Part shown: piece by piece, positions 1 through 7,416 of the stretch | How positions within the stretch are numbered: the first letter of the stretch is position 1 | Layout of the letters: every line of letters starts with the position of its first letter | Assembly (NCBI GenBank): GCA_021158305.1 | Contig: JAGGUU010000057.1 | Coordinates: forward strand, 1 to 14,491 | DNA length: 14,491 nucleotides | Source: Candidatus Bathyarchaeota archaeon | Lineage (GTDB): Archaea > Thermoproteota > Bathyarchaeia > Bathyarchaeales > DTEX01 | Reading direction: 5' to 3' | Notes under the pieces: generated by a model | The model's database searches: none | Told to the model about the DNA's origin: nothing | Seen by the model: only the letters and a program-made list of their open reading frames with translations | Position numbers and translations under genes: made by a program

Positions 1-821
1 TAGGCGCCTCTGGATTCTTCGTAAATGACGAGTTCCATCCCAAAATGGGAGGGAAGGAAGCGGGAAGAAAACTTGAACCCATATATGCTATTGTGAAAGA
101 AGCCATCAGAAGGTACAATCTAAGATATGGCATAAACATCAATATTGAATCCTCAATACCCGTAGGTGCTGGTCTAGGATCCTCCGCAGCAGTCTCGGTG
201 GCAACGGCATCAGCCATCTTCTCTATGCTTGACCCCAAAGTATCAAAGGACACAATCTTTAACGCAGCATTCAATGCTGAAAAGATCGTTCATGAAACTC
301 CTTCAGGAGTAGACCCGGCGGTTTCAACATACGGAGGGATCCTATGGTACTGTAGATCAAAACCGATACGAAGATTAAAAATCGATATCAACCTTCCTCT
401 CGTGATAGGAAATACCGGGAAAGAAAGATCAACCGGTAAACTCGTCGCTAAGGTAAACAAGCTGAGGAGCAGGTATCCGCTAATCGTGGGAAAAATCATA
501 AAGGCAGGCGGAGAGATCGTTAAGAGAAGCGTAAAGGCTCTTCGTGAAGGAGACCTAAAAACCCTAGGAGAACTCATGAATATTGATCATGAGCTACTCC
601 GTGCATTAGGAGTCTCATGCAGGGAACTTGAAGAACTTATCTATGCAGCGAGAGAGGCCGGCGCGTTAGGAGCAAAGCTCACCGGCGCTGGCGGTGGAGG
701 ATGCATGATCGCTCTTGCTTATCCTGAAAAGATCATAGATGTAGCCCACGCCATTAAGGAGGCGGGAGGAGAAGTTCTAATTACAGAAAAAACTGATGAG
801 GGAGTTATAATTGAGAAATAG
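1..821 (+). CDS. mvk: Mevalonate kinase, 5'-truncated by the window edge
   Basis: GHMP-family kinase that phosphorylates mevalonate with ATP to 5-phosphomevalonate, an early step of the archaeal mevalonate pathway. The frame is open from position 3 to the TAG at 819-821 (272 visible residues), so the ATG at 45 is internal and roughly 35-45 N-terminal residues lie outside the window. The glycine-rich ATP-binding loop (PVGAGLGSSAA) is encoded near 160-190. The HETPSGVDPAVSTYGG stretch, typical of mevalonate kinases rather than galactokinases or homoserine kinases, is near 290-345. The C-terminal GHMP motif TGAGGGGC is near 680-705. The downstream gene starts inside the last codons, consistent with translational coupling in an isoprenoid operon. 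Confidence in the specific function is high because of the motifs and the adjacent isopentenyl phosphate kinase and IPP isomerase. Confidence 0.93.
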   Translation, partial: GASGFFVNDEFHPKMGGKEAGRKLEPIYAIVKEAIRRYNLRYGININIESSIPVGAGLGSSAAVSVATASAIFSMLDPKVSKDTIFNAAFNAEKIVHETPSGVDPAVSTYGGILWYCRSKPIRRLKIDINLPLVIGNTGKERSTGKLVAKVNKLRSRYPLIVGKIIKAGGEIVKRSVKALREGDLKTLGELMNIDHELLRALGVSCRELEELIYAAREAGALGAKLTGAGGGGCMIALAYPEKIIDVAHAIKEAGGEVLITEKTDEGVIIEK

Positions 822-1605
822 ATTAACGATCTTGAAGCTCGGCGGCTCCGTAGTTACGGAGAAGAATAAGCCCTTGACTCCGAATATTAAGGCCATCAAA
901 CGTTTAGCGGAGGAGATTCACAAAGCTGACTTCAAGCCGCTCATAGTAATCCATGGAGGTGGAAGCTACGGTCATCCGTTAGCGAAGAAACATAATATAT
1001 CAAGCGGACTCAAAGATTATTCTCAGAGATTCGGATTCTCAGAGACCCATGAGGCAATGGTGAACTTGAATAGCCTTATCATCAGAACTTTTTTAGAGCA
1101 TGAAATCCCAGCGTTCAGCTTCGCTCCATCCTCTTTCATAATCACTGAGAAAGGCCGAATACGCATATTCAATTTGAAAACCCTAATGATGGCTCTTGAG
1201 ATCGATCTGATACCAGTGCTTTATGGAGATGTAGTATTCGACAATAAATTGGGATTCACTATTCTCTCAGGAGATCAAATAGCTGCCTTTCTTGCAGTTG
1301 AATTAGGTGCGAGAAGAATTATAATGGGAATAGATGTAGATGGGGTGTATGACTCAGATCCTAAGAGGAATCCGTCAGCCCAGTTAATACCCGAATTATC
1401 ATTAAGGGATCTTGAAAAATTGATAGGGAAGATTGGCGGAAGCCAAGCTCCGGATGTAACCGGGGGAATGATGGGGAAAATGCTGGAGCTCAAAGCCGCT
1501 GTTAAGCATGGAATCGACGTTCTTATTGTAAATGGATTGTTACCAGATAATATTTACAAAGCTCTTATAGGAGAAAAAGTAGTTGGGACGAGGATTAGAC
1601 GATAA
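811..1605 (+). CDS. ipk: Isopentenyl phosphate kinase
   Basis: Amino acid kinase-fold enzyme that converts isopentenyl phosphate plus ATP to isopentenyl diphosphate (IPP), the last step of the archaeal modified mevalonate pathways. It has 264 residues, the usual length. The N-terminal lysine/glycine motif LKLGGSVVTEK (residues 8-18) is followed by HGGGSYGHPLAKKH, which carries the glycine-rich loop and the histidine characteristic of IPKs rather than of other amino acid kinases. The nucleotide-binding half contains SGDQIAAFLAVELGA and a GIDVDGVYDSDPK motif. The start is TTG at 811, overlapping the mvk stop by 11 nt, with a GGAG at 801-804 six bases upstream. It overlaps the next gene by 23 nt. 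Its presence implies that IPP is made through isopentenyl phosphate. Confidence 0.93.
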   Translation: MRNRLTILKLGGSVVTEKNKPLTPNIKAIKRLAEEIHKADFKPLIVIHGGGSYGHPLAKKHNISSGLKDYSQRFGFSETHEAMVNLNSLIIRTFLEHEIPAFSFAPSSFIITEKGRIRIFNLKTLMMALEIDLIPVLYGDVVFDNKLGFTILSGDQIAAFLAVELGARRIIMGIDVDGVYDSDPKRNPSAQLIPELSLRDLEKLIGKIGGSQAPDVTGGMMGKMLELKAAVKHGIDVLIVNGLLPDNIYKALIGEKVVGTRIRR

Positions 1606-2704
1606 AAGAGAACCTATTAAAGAGAGAAAAATTGACCATATCCACATCTGCCTAAGCAAGAACGTTGAGGCTAAAAATATAACGACAGGCTTCGAGGATA
1701 TATTCTTCGTACATAGAGCCTTACCGGAAATAAGCATGGAAGACATAAACTTATCTACTGAAGTCTTCGGTTATAAATTCTCAGCTCCAATAATGATCTC
1801 AAGTATAACCGGAGGAGCCGAGGAGGCGCTAAAGATAAACGCTTCAATAGCGGAGGCCATTGAGGAGCTAGGCTTAGGCATGGGGGTTGGAAGTCAAAGA
1901 GCAGCCTTAGAGAATCCAAGCATGGAAAGAACGTATGCTATTGTTAGAAAGAAGGCTCCGAACGCTTTTATAGCAGCAAACATAGGAGCCCCGCAAATTA
2001 TACGAGACTATGAAGTTGAGGATTTAGAGAAAATCATAGATATGATTGAGGCCGATGCATTGATTATACATCTAAACCCGCTTCAAGAAGCAGTTCAGCC
2101 AGAAGGCGAAACGTTCTATCATGGAGTGTTAGAGAAAATAAGTCAGATAGTGAAGAGCCTCAGCGTTCCTGTGATAGTTAAAGAGGCGGGATCTGGGATC
2201 TCCGCTGAGGATGCGAGGAGACTTGAGAAAGCAGGGGTTGCAGGAATCGACGTTGCGGGTGCTGGAGGAACAAGCTGGGCAGCCGTAGAATTTTATAGAG
2301 CACGCAAGAGAGGAAATCACCTAACCGAGAAGACCGGGGAAGAATTCTGGGATTGGGGAATACCAACAGCTGTGAGCATAATTGAGGTTGTGCAGTCTGT
2401 TAATGTACCAGTCATTGCCTCTGGAGGAATAAGATCTGGGCTTGACGTTGCTAAAGCTATAGGATTAGGAGCGGACCTCGCCGGTTTCGCTCTTCCGATC
2501 TTGGAGCCAGCTATGAGAGGAGCCGAGGAGGTTAAAAAGAAAATTAAAGTATTTATTCGTCAACTTGCAACGTCTATGTTTCTCGTGGGAGCTCCCTCCA
2601 TAGAGAAACTTAAGAATGCCCCGCTTGTTGTGCTGGGCAGAACGGCTGAGTGGCTCAGAATTAGAGGGTTCGATATAGAATCATATGCAAGAAGAGGAGG
2701 CTGA
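1583..2704 (+). CDS. fni: Type II isopentenyl-diphosphate delta-isomerase
   Basis: FMN- and NAD(P)H-dependent enzyme interconverting IPP and dimethylallyl diphosphate, the allylic primer for prenyl chain growth. It has 373 residues, a normal length, and a TIM-barrel flavoprotein sequence. The RKIDHIHIC motif is at residues 15-23, ITGG at 75-78 and GVGSQRAAL at 101-109. HLNPLQE at 163-169 carries the glutamine conserved at the active site of the family. KEAGSGIS is at 200-207, and the phosphate-binding segments GAGGTSW and SGGIRSG are at 226-232 and 280-286. The start is TTG at 1583, inside the end of ipk, because no other ATG, GTG or TTG precedes the conserved RKIDH block. A GGAG at 1570-1573 gives a 9-base spacing. 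It is not related to the Nudix-type isomerase of bacteria and eukaryotes. Confidence 0.95.
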   Translation: MGRGLDDKREPIKERKIDHIHICLSKNVEAKNITTGFEDIFFVHRALPEISMEDINLSTEVFGYKFSAPIMISSITGGAEEALKINASIAEAIEELGLGMGVGSQRAALENPSMERTYAIVRKKAPNAFIAANIGAPQIIRDYEVEDLEKIIDMIEADALIIHLNPLQEAVQPEGETFYHGVLEKISQIVKSLSVPVIVKEAGSGISAEDARRLEKAGVAGIDVAGAGGTSWAAVEFYRARKRGNHLTEKTGEEFWDWGIPTAVSIIEVVQSVNVPVIASGGIRSGLDVAKAIGLGADLAGFALPILEPAMRGAEEVKKKIKVFIRQLATSMFLVGAPSIEKLKNAPLVVLGRTAEWLRIRGFDIESYARRGG

Positions 2705-2713
2705 GAATATAAG

Positions 2714-3802
2714 ATGAAGAAGAATAGAGAAATCGAAATAGTAGACTTTCTCAAGGAAAAAGCGCGAGTAATAGATCGATATATCGAAAGGTACGTACCC
2801 AGAAAGATCGATAATAACTCCCTAATATTTAGAATCTCTCCGCCCAGATACAAGCTTGACCTCGAAGCCTTAAACAAGGCTGTAGCGGATCCTTTCTGGG
2901 ACTTCATTGACAGAGGAGGGAAACGTTGGAGACCCGCACTTTTTCTCTTAATCTGCGAATCTCTAGGCGTCAACTCTAAAGATGTACTTGACTTCGCAGT
3001 GATCCCGGAGATCATCCATAATGGAACCCTAATCGCTGACGACGTAGAAGATCAGTCAGAATTAAGACGGGGAAAACCCTGCACATATCGAATCTTCGGT
3101 CTCGATGTAGCAGTTAATCTCTCAAACTTCATGTTCTTCCTACCTATGCTCGCTTTGATTTTTAGAAGGAACAAGATACCTCCGGAAAGGATGAATAAGC
3201 TCTATGAGATCTACATCCAAGAAATGGTGAATCTAAGCTTAGGTCAAGCTATAGATATTGCTTGGCACAGGGGCCTAGTCTCGCCTTATGAGATATCTGA
3301 AGAAGAATATTTTCAGATGTGCGCCTATAAAACTGGAACATTAGCTAGGATGGCTGCGAAGATGGCGTGCATCATCGCAGGAGCAGATGACAGCGTAGCA
3401 GAGACTGTAGGAAAATTCGCTGAGTCTCTGGGAATAGCCTTCCAGATTCAAGATGATATACTTGATCTTGTTGGTGAAGAATTCGCTAAGGGAAAGGGGG
3501 GATTGGGCAAGGATATAACCGAGGGAAAACTAACCCTTATGGTGATACATACAATAAAGAAAGCAAGCGCATCGGATAGAAAAAAGCTCATAGAGATACT
3601 TGAGGCGCATACTAGCGACGAATCTGAGAAAAACAGAGCAATAAGCATAATTAAAAGATACGGATCAATCGAGTACGCAAAGAAGGTTGCGGCTGATATA
3701 GTAAAGAATAGCTGGGCTGAAGTCGATAAGGTGCTTCCTCCGTCAGAGGCAAAAGAAAAATTGAGAAGCCTCGCAAGATACTTAATTGAACGAAAAATTT
3801 AG
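2714..3802 (+). CDS. idsA: Long-chain prenyl diphosphate synthase, probably geranylgeranyl diphosphate synthase
   Basis: All-alpha trans-prenyltransferase that condenses IPP onto allylic diphosphates, most likely to the C20 (or longer) chain used for archaeal membrane ether lipids. It has 362 residues, slightly longer than many family members (about 300-340). Seen in order: GGKRWRPALFLL (68-79), first aspartate-rich motif DDVED (109-113) followed by LRRGKP, GQAI (177-180), the lysine of KTG (206-208), second aspartate-rich motif DDILD (247-251) and KDITEGK (266-272). The residues just before the first motif (HNGTLIA) have Gly rather than an aromatic at position -5, so product length cannot be read off simply. 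The ATG at 2714 follows fni by 9 nt, with an AGGAGG near 2695-2700 just before the fni stop codon. The fni neighbour supplies its primer. Confidence 0.9.
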   Translation: MKKNREIEIVDFLKEKARVIDRYIERYVPRKIDNNSLIFRISPPRYKLDLEALNKAVADPFWDFIDRGGKRWRPALFLLICESLGVNSKDVLDFAVIPEIIHNGTLIADDVEDQSELRRGKPCTYRIFGLDVAVNLSNFMFFLPMLALIFRRNKIPPERMNKLYEIYIQEMVNLSLGQAIDIAWHRGLVSPYEISEEEYFQMCAYKTGTLARMAAKMACIIAGADDSVAETVGKFAESLGIAFQIQDDILDLVGEEFAKGKGGLGKDITEGKLTLMVIHTIKKASASDRKKLIEILEAHTSDESEKNRAISIIKRYGSIEYAKKVAADIVKNSWAEVDKVLPPSEAKEKLRSLARYLIERKI

Positions 3803-3813
3803 ATTGCAAGGAC

Positions 3814-5574
3814 ATGCGGGGAAGACGCTTGGAGAACGAAGAGATCAGAGAGAAGATTAAGAGAATAGCCTTAGAAAACGCAATTAAACATAAAGGAAAG
3901 GCTCAAGCGAAAGCTGTTATGAGCAGACTTATAGGTGAAGATCCTAGCCTTCGAAAAAAAGCAAGAGATCTGTTCTACTTAACTGAAGAGATAGTTGAGG
4001 AGGTCAATAGTCTCACGCTAGAGCAACAAATAAGTATTATACGAGATACGTGGCCAGAGATACTTTTAGAGGAGAAAAAGAAGATTGAGGAGGAAAAGAA
4101 GCTTCCTCCTCTTCCAAATGTGGATAAATACGAACAGGTAGTCACGCGATTCGCTCCTAACCCTGACTGCGTCTTACACATAGGCTCAGCTAGGGCGATA
4201 ATTCTGAGCTATGAATATGCAAGAATGTATGATGGCCGCTTCATTTTGAGATTTGAGGATACCGACCCTAGAATAAAGAGGACATCCCTTGAGTTTTATG
4301 ATTTGATAAGAGAGGATCTTAAATGGCTCGGGTGCGAGTGGGATGCTGAATATATACAGAGTGACCGAATGGAAATATATTATGAATACGCCAGAAAGCT
4401 GCTAGAAGATGGGAATGCCTACGTCTGCATCTGCCAACGAGAAGACTTCCGGAAGAGAATACAGCAAAGGAAGCCTTGTCCCTGTAGAAGCTTGTCTCCC
4501 AAGGAGAACCTCTCAAGATGGGAAGGTATGCTATCGGGAGAATACGAGGAAGGAGAAGCCGTTGTAAGAATAAAGACGGATCTGAATCATCCAAATCCTG
4601 CAATCCGCGATTGGCCAGCATTAAGGATAATAGATACAAAGAAGTATCCTCACCCCAGAACTGGTAGCCGTTATCGTGTATGGCCGCTCTTTGCATTCGC
4701 GAACGGGCTAGATGACCACTTGAATGGCGTAACCCACATAATAAGGGGGAAAGAGCACTTAACAAATCAGAGAAGACAGGAGTTTCTGTATCGGTATCTG
4801 GGATGGGAATATCCAGAAGCGATCCACTATGGAAGATTAAAGATTATGGGAGCCGTGTTAAGCAAGTCTAAGATCGTCCAAGCCGTTGAAGAAGGCATTT
4901 ACAGTGGATGGGATGATCCTAGACTCGCAACGTTCAGAGCTTTGAGGAGAAGAGGAATAATGCCCGAAGCGATACGGCAAATGATGATAGATGTCGGTCC
5001 ACGACCAGCCGATATAACGCTGAGCTGGGAGAATCTTTATGCATATAATCGTAAAATAATTGATCCGATAGCCAACCGGTACTTCTTCATCGATAATCCG
5101 AAGACTATGATAGTCAATAATATTAGCAGAGACTTCATAGCCACTTTAAGACTTCATCCCGATGACCCGAAAAGAGGAAAACGAATCCTCACAGTCAAGA
5201 ATAGAAATGGATACGCACACTTACTGATCTCGTCGAGAGACTTCGATAATCTTAAGGCGGGCTCTCTCATTCGGCTTATGGAACTCTTCAATGTGAAGAT
5301 TCTATCAAAGAACAAGGATCAGGTCTTGGCTGAATATCACAGTAGCGGCTATGAAGAAGCTAAAAGATTGGGTCTCAGGTTGATTCATTGGCTTCCGGAG
5401 GGAAATGGAGTCTCATGTAAAGTGATCATGCCGAACGGTTCGGTGGTGAAGGGACTCGCTGAAAGCAATTTACGTCAAGCCTCAGTTGATCAGATTGTCC
5501 AGTTTGAACGTTTCGGGTTTGTTCGTATAGATGAGGTAGGAAAGGAGATAAAGGCTTTCTTCGCTCATGAATAA
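3814..5574 (+). CDS. gltX: Glutamyl-tRNA synthetase, archaeal type
   Basis: Class I aminoacyl-tRNA synthetase charging tRNA-Glu. Archaeal GluRS of this type usually also feeds the Glu-to-Gln amidotransferase route, which is inferred here. It has 586 residues. The archaeal/eukaryotic N-terminal helical extension (about 1-105) precedes the Rossmann catalytic core. The ATP-binding HIGH motif appears as HIGS (122-125) in the context RFAPNPDCVLHIGSARA. The KMSKS-equivalent is VLSKSK (348-353). A cysteine pair set C205/C207 and C222/C224 resembles the zinc knuckle of this enzyme group. The C-terminal third (about 400-586) is the beta-barrel anticodon-binding type of archaeal GluRS/GlnRS rather than the helical bacterial type. 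It starts 11 nt after idsA, so it is probably co-transcribed with the isoprenoid genes. Confidence 0.94.
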   Translation: MRGRRLENEEIREKIKRIALENAIKHKGKAQAKAVMSRLIGEDPSLRKKARDLFYLTEEIVEEVNSLTLEQQISIIRDTWPEILLEEKKKIEEEKKLPPLPNVDKYEQVVTRFAPNPDCVLHIGSARAIILSYEYARMYDGRFILRFEDTDPRIKRTSLEFYDLIREDLKWLGCEWDAEYIQSDRMEIYYEYARKLLEDGNAYVCICQREDFRKRIQQRKPCPCRSLSPKENLSRWEGMLSGEYEEGEAVVRIKTDLNHPNPAIRDWPALRIIDTKKYPHPRTGSRYRVWPLFAFANGLDDHLNGVTHIIRGKEHLTNQRRQEFLYRYLGWEYPEAIHYGRLKIMGAVLSKSKIVQAVEEGIYSGWDDPRLATFRALRRRGIMPEAIRQMMIDVGPRPADITLSWENLYAYNRKIIDPIANRYFFIDNPKTMIVNNISRDFIATLRLHPDDPKRGKRILTVKNRNGYAHLLISSRDFDNLKAGSLIRLMELFNVKILSKNKDQVLAEYHSSGYEEAKRLGLRLIHWLPEGNGVSCKVIMPNGSVVKGLAESNLRQASVDQIVQFERFGFVRIDEVGKEIKAFFAHE

Positions 5575-5611
5575 ATATGCAGTAGATCAGTAACCGTAAT
5601 GTATATTAGGG

Positions 5612-5623
5612 GTGTATTTAATT
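5612..5623 (+). promoter_or_regulatory. Putative TATA box of the L7Ae ribosomal operon
   Basis: An AT-rich TATTTAATTT stretch at 5614-5623 lies in the 108-nt gap between gltX and L7Ae. With the usual archaeal TATA-to-start distance (about 25 nt) transcription would begin near 5640-5645, exactly where the kink-turn stem begins. No clear BRE was identified. This is a visual call only. Confidence 0.4.
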
Positions 5624-5644
5624 TAGTCTAGGAGTTAAAATCTG

Positions 5645-5669
5645 AACTGAGACGTGTGTTGATGAAGTT
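5645..5669 (+). promoter_or_regulatory. Predicted kink-turn in the L7Ae mRNA leader (L7Ae autoregulatory site)
   Basis: The leader folds as a textbook k-turn. The non-canonical stem AACU (5645-5648) pairs with AGUU (5666-5669), extendable by a G5644-U5670 wobble. Tandem sheared pairs are G5649-A5665 and A5650-G5664. A three-base bulge GAU occupies 5661-5663 on the 3' strand only. A short canonical stem GAC (5651-5653) pairs with GUU (5658-5660), capped by a GUGU loop (5654-5657). The strands also read CUGA and UGAUGA, the box D and box C words. It ends 2 nt before the GGTGAG ribosome-binding site (5672-5677) and 13 nt before the L7Ae ATG. L7Ae binds k-turns, and L7Ae-bound k-turns in its own mRNA leader are reported from Sulfolobus, so feedback repression of translation is the natural reading. 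The 3-bp canonical stem is weak, so it might behave as a k-loop. Confidence 0.68.
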
Positions 5670-5682
5670 TCGGTGAGTAAAG

Positions 5683-6066
5683 ATGTCAAAGCCATTCTAT
5701 GTGAAGTTTGAAGTTCCAAAGGATGTGGCGAACGCTGCATATGAAGCGTTACAAATAGCGTTAAGAACTGGAAAAATTCGGAAGGGAACAAATGAAACGA
5801 CAAAAGCGGTGGAGAGAGGACAGGCGAAGCTCGTCTTAATAGCTGAAGATGTTGATCCTCCAGAGATCGTTGCTCATTTACCGCTACTTTGCGACGAAAG
5901 GAAGATACCCTACGTATACGTTCCAAGCAAGGCGAAGCTCGGCTCAGCTGCTGGCATAGACGTACGGTCAGCCGCCGCCTGCATAATCGAGCCGGGAGAG
6001 GCGGAGGACCTAGTTAAGGAGATAATCACCAGAGTTCAAAGGATCAAGGAAGGGGCTGGTGAATGA
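5683..6066 (+). CDS. rpl7ae: Ribosomal protein L7Ae (kink-turn-binding protein)
   Basis: RNA-binding protein of the 50S subunit. In archaea it is also the core component of box C/D and H/ACA guide RNPs and of RNase P, and it recognises kink-turns. It has 127 residues, the full family length. Seen are GTNETTKAVERGQAKLVLIAEDVDP in two parts (about 40-64: the RNA-contacting G-x-N-E-x-x-K motif, then the LVLIAEDVDP strand), HLPLLCDE, and VPSKAKLG near 85-92. The ATG at 5683 has GGTGAG five bases upstream. The stop overlaps the S28e start as ATGA. The predicted k-turn in its leader makes autogenous control likely for the whole three-gene operon. Confidence 0.97.
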   Translation: MSKPFYVKFEVPKDVANAAYEALQIALRTGKIRKGTNETTKAVERGQAKLVLIAEDVDPPEIVAHLPLLCDERKIPYVYVPSKAKLGSAAGIDVRSAAACIIEPGEAEDLVKEIITRVQRIKEGAGE

Positions 6067-6278
6067 GCGGGAAAGAAGAGGAGACTTTAACTCCAGCTCA
6101 AGTAATTCAGATAGTGGGTAGGACCGGGGCTACTGGCGAAATACAGCAGGTCAGAGTCCGCATCCTTAAGGGGCCGGATAAGGGTAGAATAATAACACGG
6201 AATGTTAAAGGACCAGTTAGGCTCAATGATATACTAATGCTTAGAGAAACTGAGAGAGAGGCTAGGAAGATAAAGTGA
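6063..6278 (+). CDS. rps28e: Ribosomal protein S28e
   Basis: Small-subunit protein found in archaea and eukaryotes, an S1-like OB-fold of 71 residues here. The family signature is GRTGATGEIQQVRVR (residues 19-33), followed by a conserved RNVKGPVR segment and the C-terminal LRETEREAR that defines S28e. The start codon overlaps the L7Ae stop (ATGA), so translation is probably coupled. The order L7Ae-S28e-L24e is conserved across many archaea. Confidence 0.97.
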   Translation: MSGKEEETLTPAQVIQIVGRTGATGEIQQVRVRILKGPDKGRIITRNVKGPVRLNDILMLRETEREARKIK

Positions 6279-6326
6279 GAAATAGAAAGTGCATCACTTC
6301 TGATAATAATCGAGCAGGTGAAGCAT

Positions 6327-6524
6327 ATGCCAAAGTCTCATAAATGTTCATTCTGCGGGGGGGAGATTCCTCCCGGAACGGGAATAATGTATGTCAAAGT
6401 CGACGGATCCGTTTTGTGGTTTTGCTCAAGCAAATGTCGGAAGAATGCTCTTAAATTGAGACGTGATGCCAGAAAGCTGAAATGGACAGAGTATTACCAG
6501 AAGGAAGAAAGAGCCAAAATATAG
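6327..6524 (+). CDS. rpl24e: Ribosomal protein L24e
   Basis: Large-subunit zinc-binding protein shared by archaea and eukaryotes. It has 65 residues from the ATG at 6327. The four zinc ligands are C7, C10, C33 and C37 (KCSFCG and FCSSKC), and the basic tail ends KWTEYYQKEERAKI. An in-frame GTG at 6318 would add three residues, but the AGGTGA at 6316-6321 overlaps that GTG and sits five bases before the ATG. The ATG is therefore the better start and gives the usual MPK N-terminus. It is third in the L7Ae operon. The ndk and infB genes that often follow it in archaea are absent here: the next gene is convergent. Confidence 0.95.
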   Translation: MPKSHKCSFCGGEIPPGTGIMYVKVDGSVLWFCSSKCRKNALKLRRDARKLKWTEYYQKEERAKI

Positions 6525-6621
6525 AATTTTCCATTTACTGAAGAACCAATATGCCTTTGCGCTTCTTTACCGAGAATATCTTTCATGGCGACGAATAAAT
6601 GTAGTGCGCTTGATAATACGC

Positions 6622-7416
6622 TTATCTTTCCTCTACGTTTCCTAACGTCTTGACATCTCTAAGAACCTTAATTATATCTGTAAGGCTCTTTGTGATTATC
6701 GCCATTCCAATAGTTTTTCCTTCTCTGTCTCTTATGAGGCTCCAGGAGGTTAATGTTGGGAAGACATCTCCATTCCTCTTTATGTGGCTAAGTCTTCCTT
6801 TAGCACTTCCTCTTGCTAGGGTCTCGTTCTCAAACTTCTTAGCAACTCCAGGCTTCTCATATAGGTCGTGAATATTCATTCCAATGATCTCTTCTGCTCT
6901 GTAGCCATGCATCTCCGCCCATGCTGAATTAGCAAAGATTATCTTTCCGTTAGTGTCCGTAACCGCTATTCCTTCTGATACTTGCTCTACAACGCTTGAT
7001 AGAAGCCGCATTTGTCTCTGCATCTCCATATACTTGGTTATATCTCTAGATATTCCGATGATACCTACTACTCTTCCGTGATCGTTAAGGATTGGAACTT
7101 TAGTAGCTGAAACCCAGCGGATAGCACCATCTTTAGTAATGATTTTTTCAATCTTGTTTATTAACGGTCGGCCAGTCTCGATTATTCGCCTTTCATCCTC
7201 ATATGCCTCACGTGCAAATTCCTCAGCGTAAAAGTCGAAGTCTGTCTTTCCCCTAACTTCCTTGGGGCTTTTAAGCCCCATTCTTTCAGCGTGAGCTTTA
7301 CTCACCATAATGAAACGCGAGGATGAATCCTTGAAGTAGATCGAGTCGGGAATATTATCCATGAGTATCTTCAGAAGCTTGCTCTCACTAAAGAATTCAG
7401 CTTCACTACTACTCAT
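6622..7416 (-). CDS. Tandem PAS-domain sensor protein without output domain
   Basis: A 264-residue soluble protein consisting essentially of two PAS domains, at about 12-130 and 138-255. The first has the PAS core words NIPDSIYFKDSSSRFIMVS and a PAC-like VPILNDHGRVVGIIGISRDIT. The second has VSEGIAVTDTNGKIIFANSAW, GYRAEEIIGMN and a PAC segment with GKTIGMAIITKSLTD. A short charged helix (MEMQRQMRLLSSVVEQ) links them. There is no histidine kinase, GGDEF, HTH or methyl-accepting region and no transmembrane segment. It probably senses a small ligand or redox state and signals by protein contact, but the ligand and partner cannot be read from sequence. It stands alone, convergent with L24e. An AT-rich CTTTATTT centred about 25 nt upstream of the ATG (7438-7445, minus strand) suggests a leaderless transcript. 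Confidence 0.85.
   Translation of the reverse strand: MSSSEAEFFSESKLLKILMDNIPDSIYFKDSSSRFIMVSKAHAERMGLKSPKEVRGKTDFDFYAEEFAREAYEDERRIIETGRPLINKIEKIITKDGAIRWVSATKVPILNDHGRVVGIIGISRDITKYMEMQRQMRLLSSVVEQVSEGIAVTDTNGKIIFANSAWAEMHGYRAEEIIGMNIHDLYEKPGVAKKFENETLARGSAKGRLSHIKRNGDVFPTLTSWSLIRDREGKTIGMAIITKSLTDIIKVLRDVKTLGNVEER

Noticed and set aside
5647..5665. CUGA and UGAUGA words in the L7Ae leader as part of a box C/D guide RNA
   Set aside because: Only one CUGA/UGAUGA pair occurs in close spacing with no guide-length segments or outer stem. The k-turn reading, with better stem pairing in the shifted register, explains it.
6287..6299. AAGTG-CAT-CACTT hairpin between S28e and L24e
   Set aside because: It is a five-pair stem with a three-base loop in a short intergenic gap, too weak to call a terminator or regulator.
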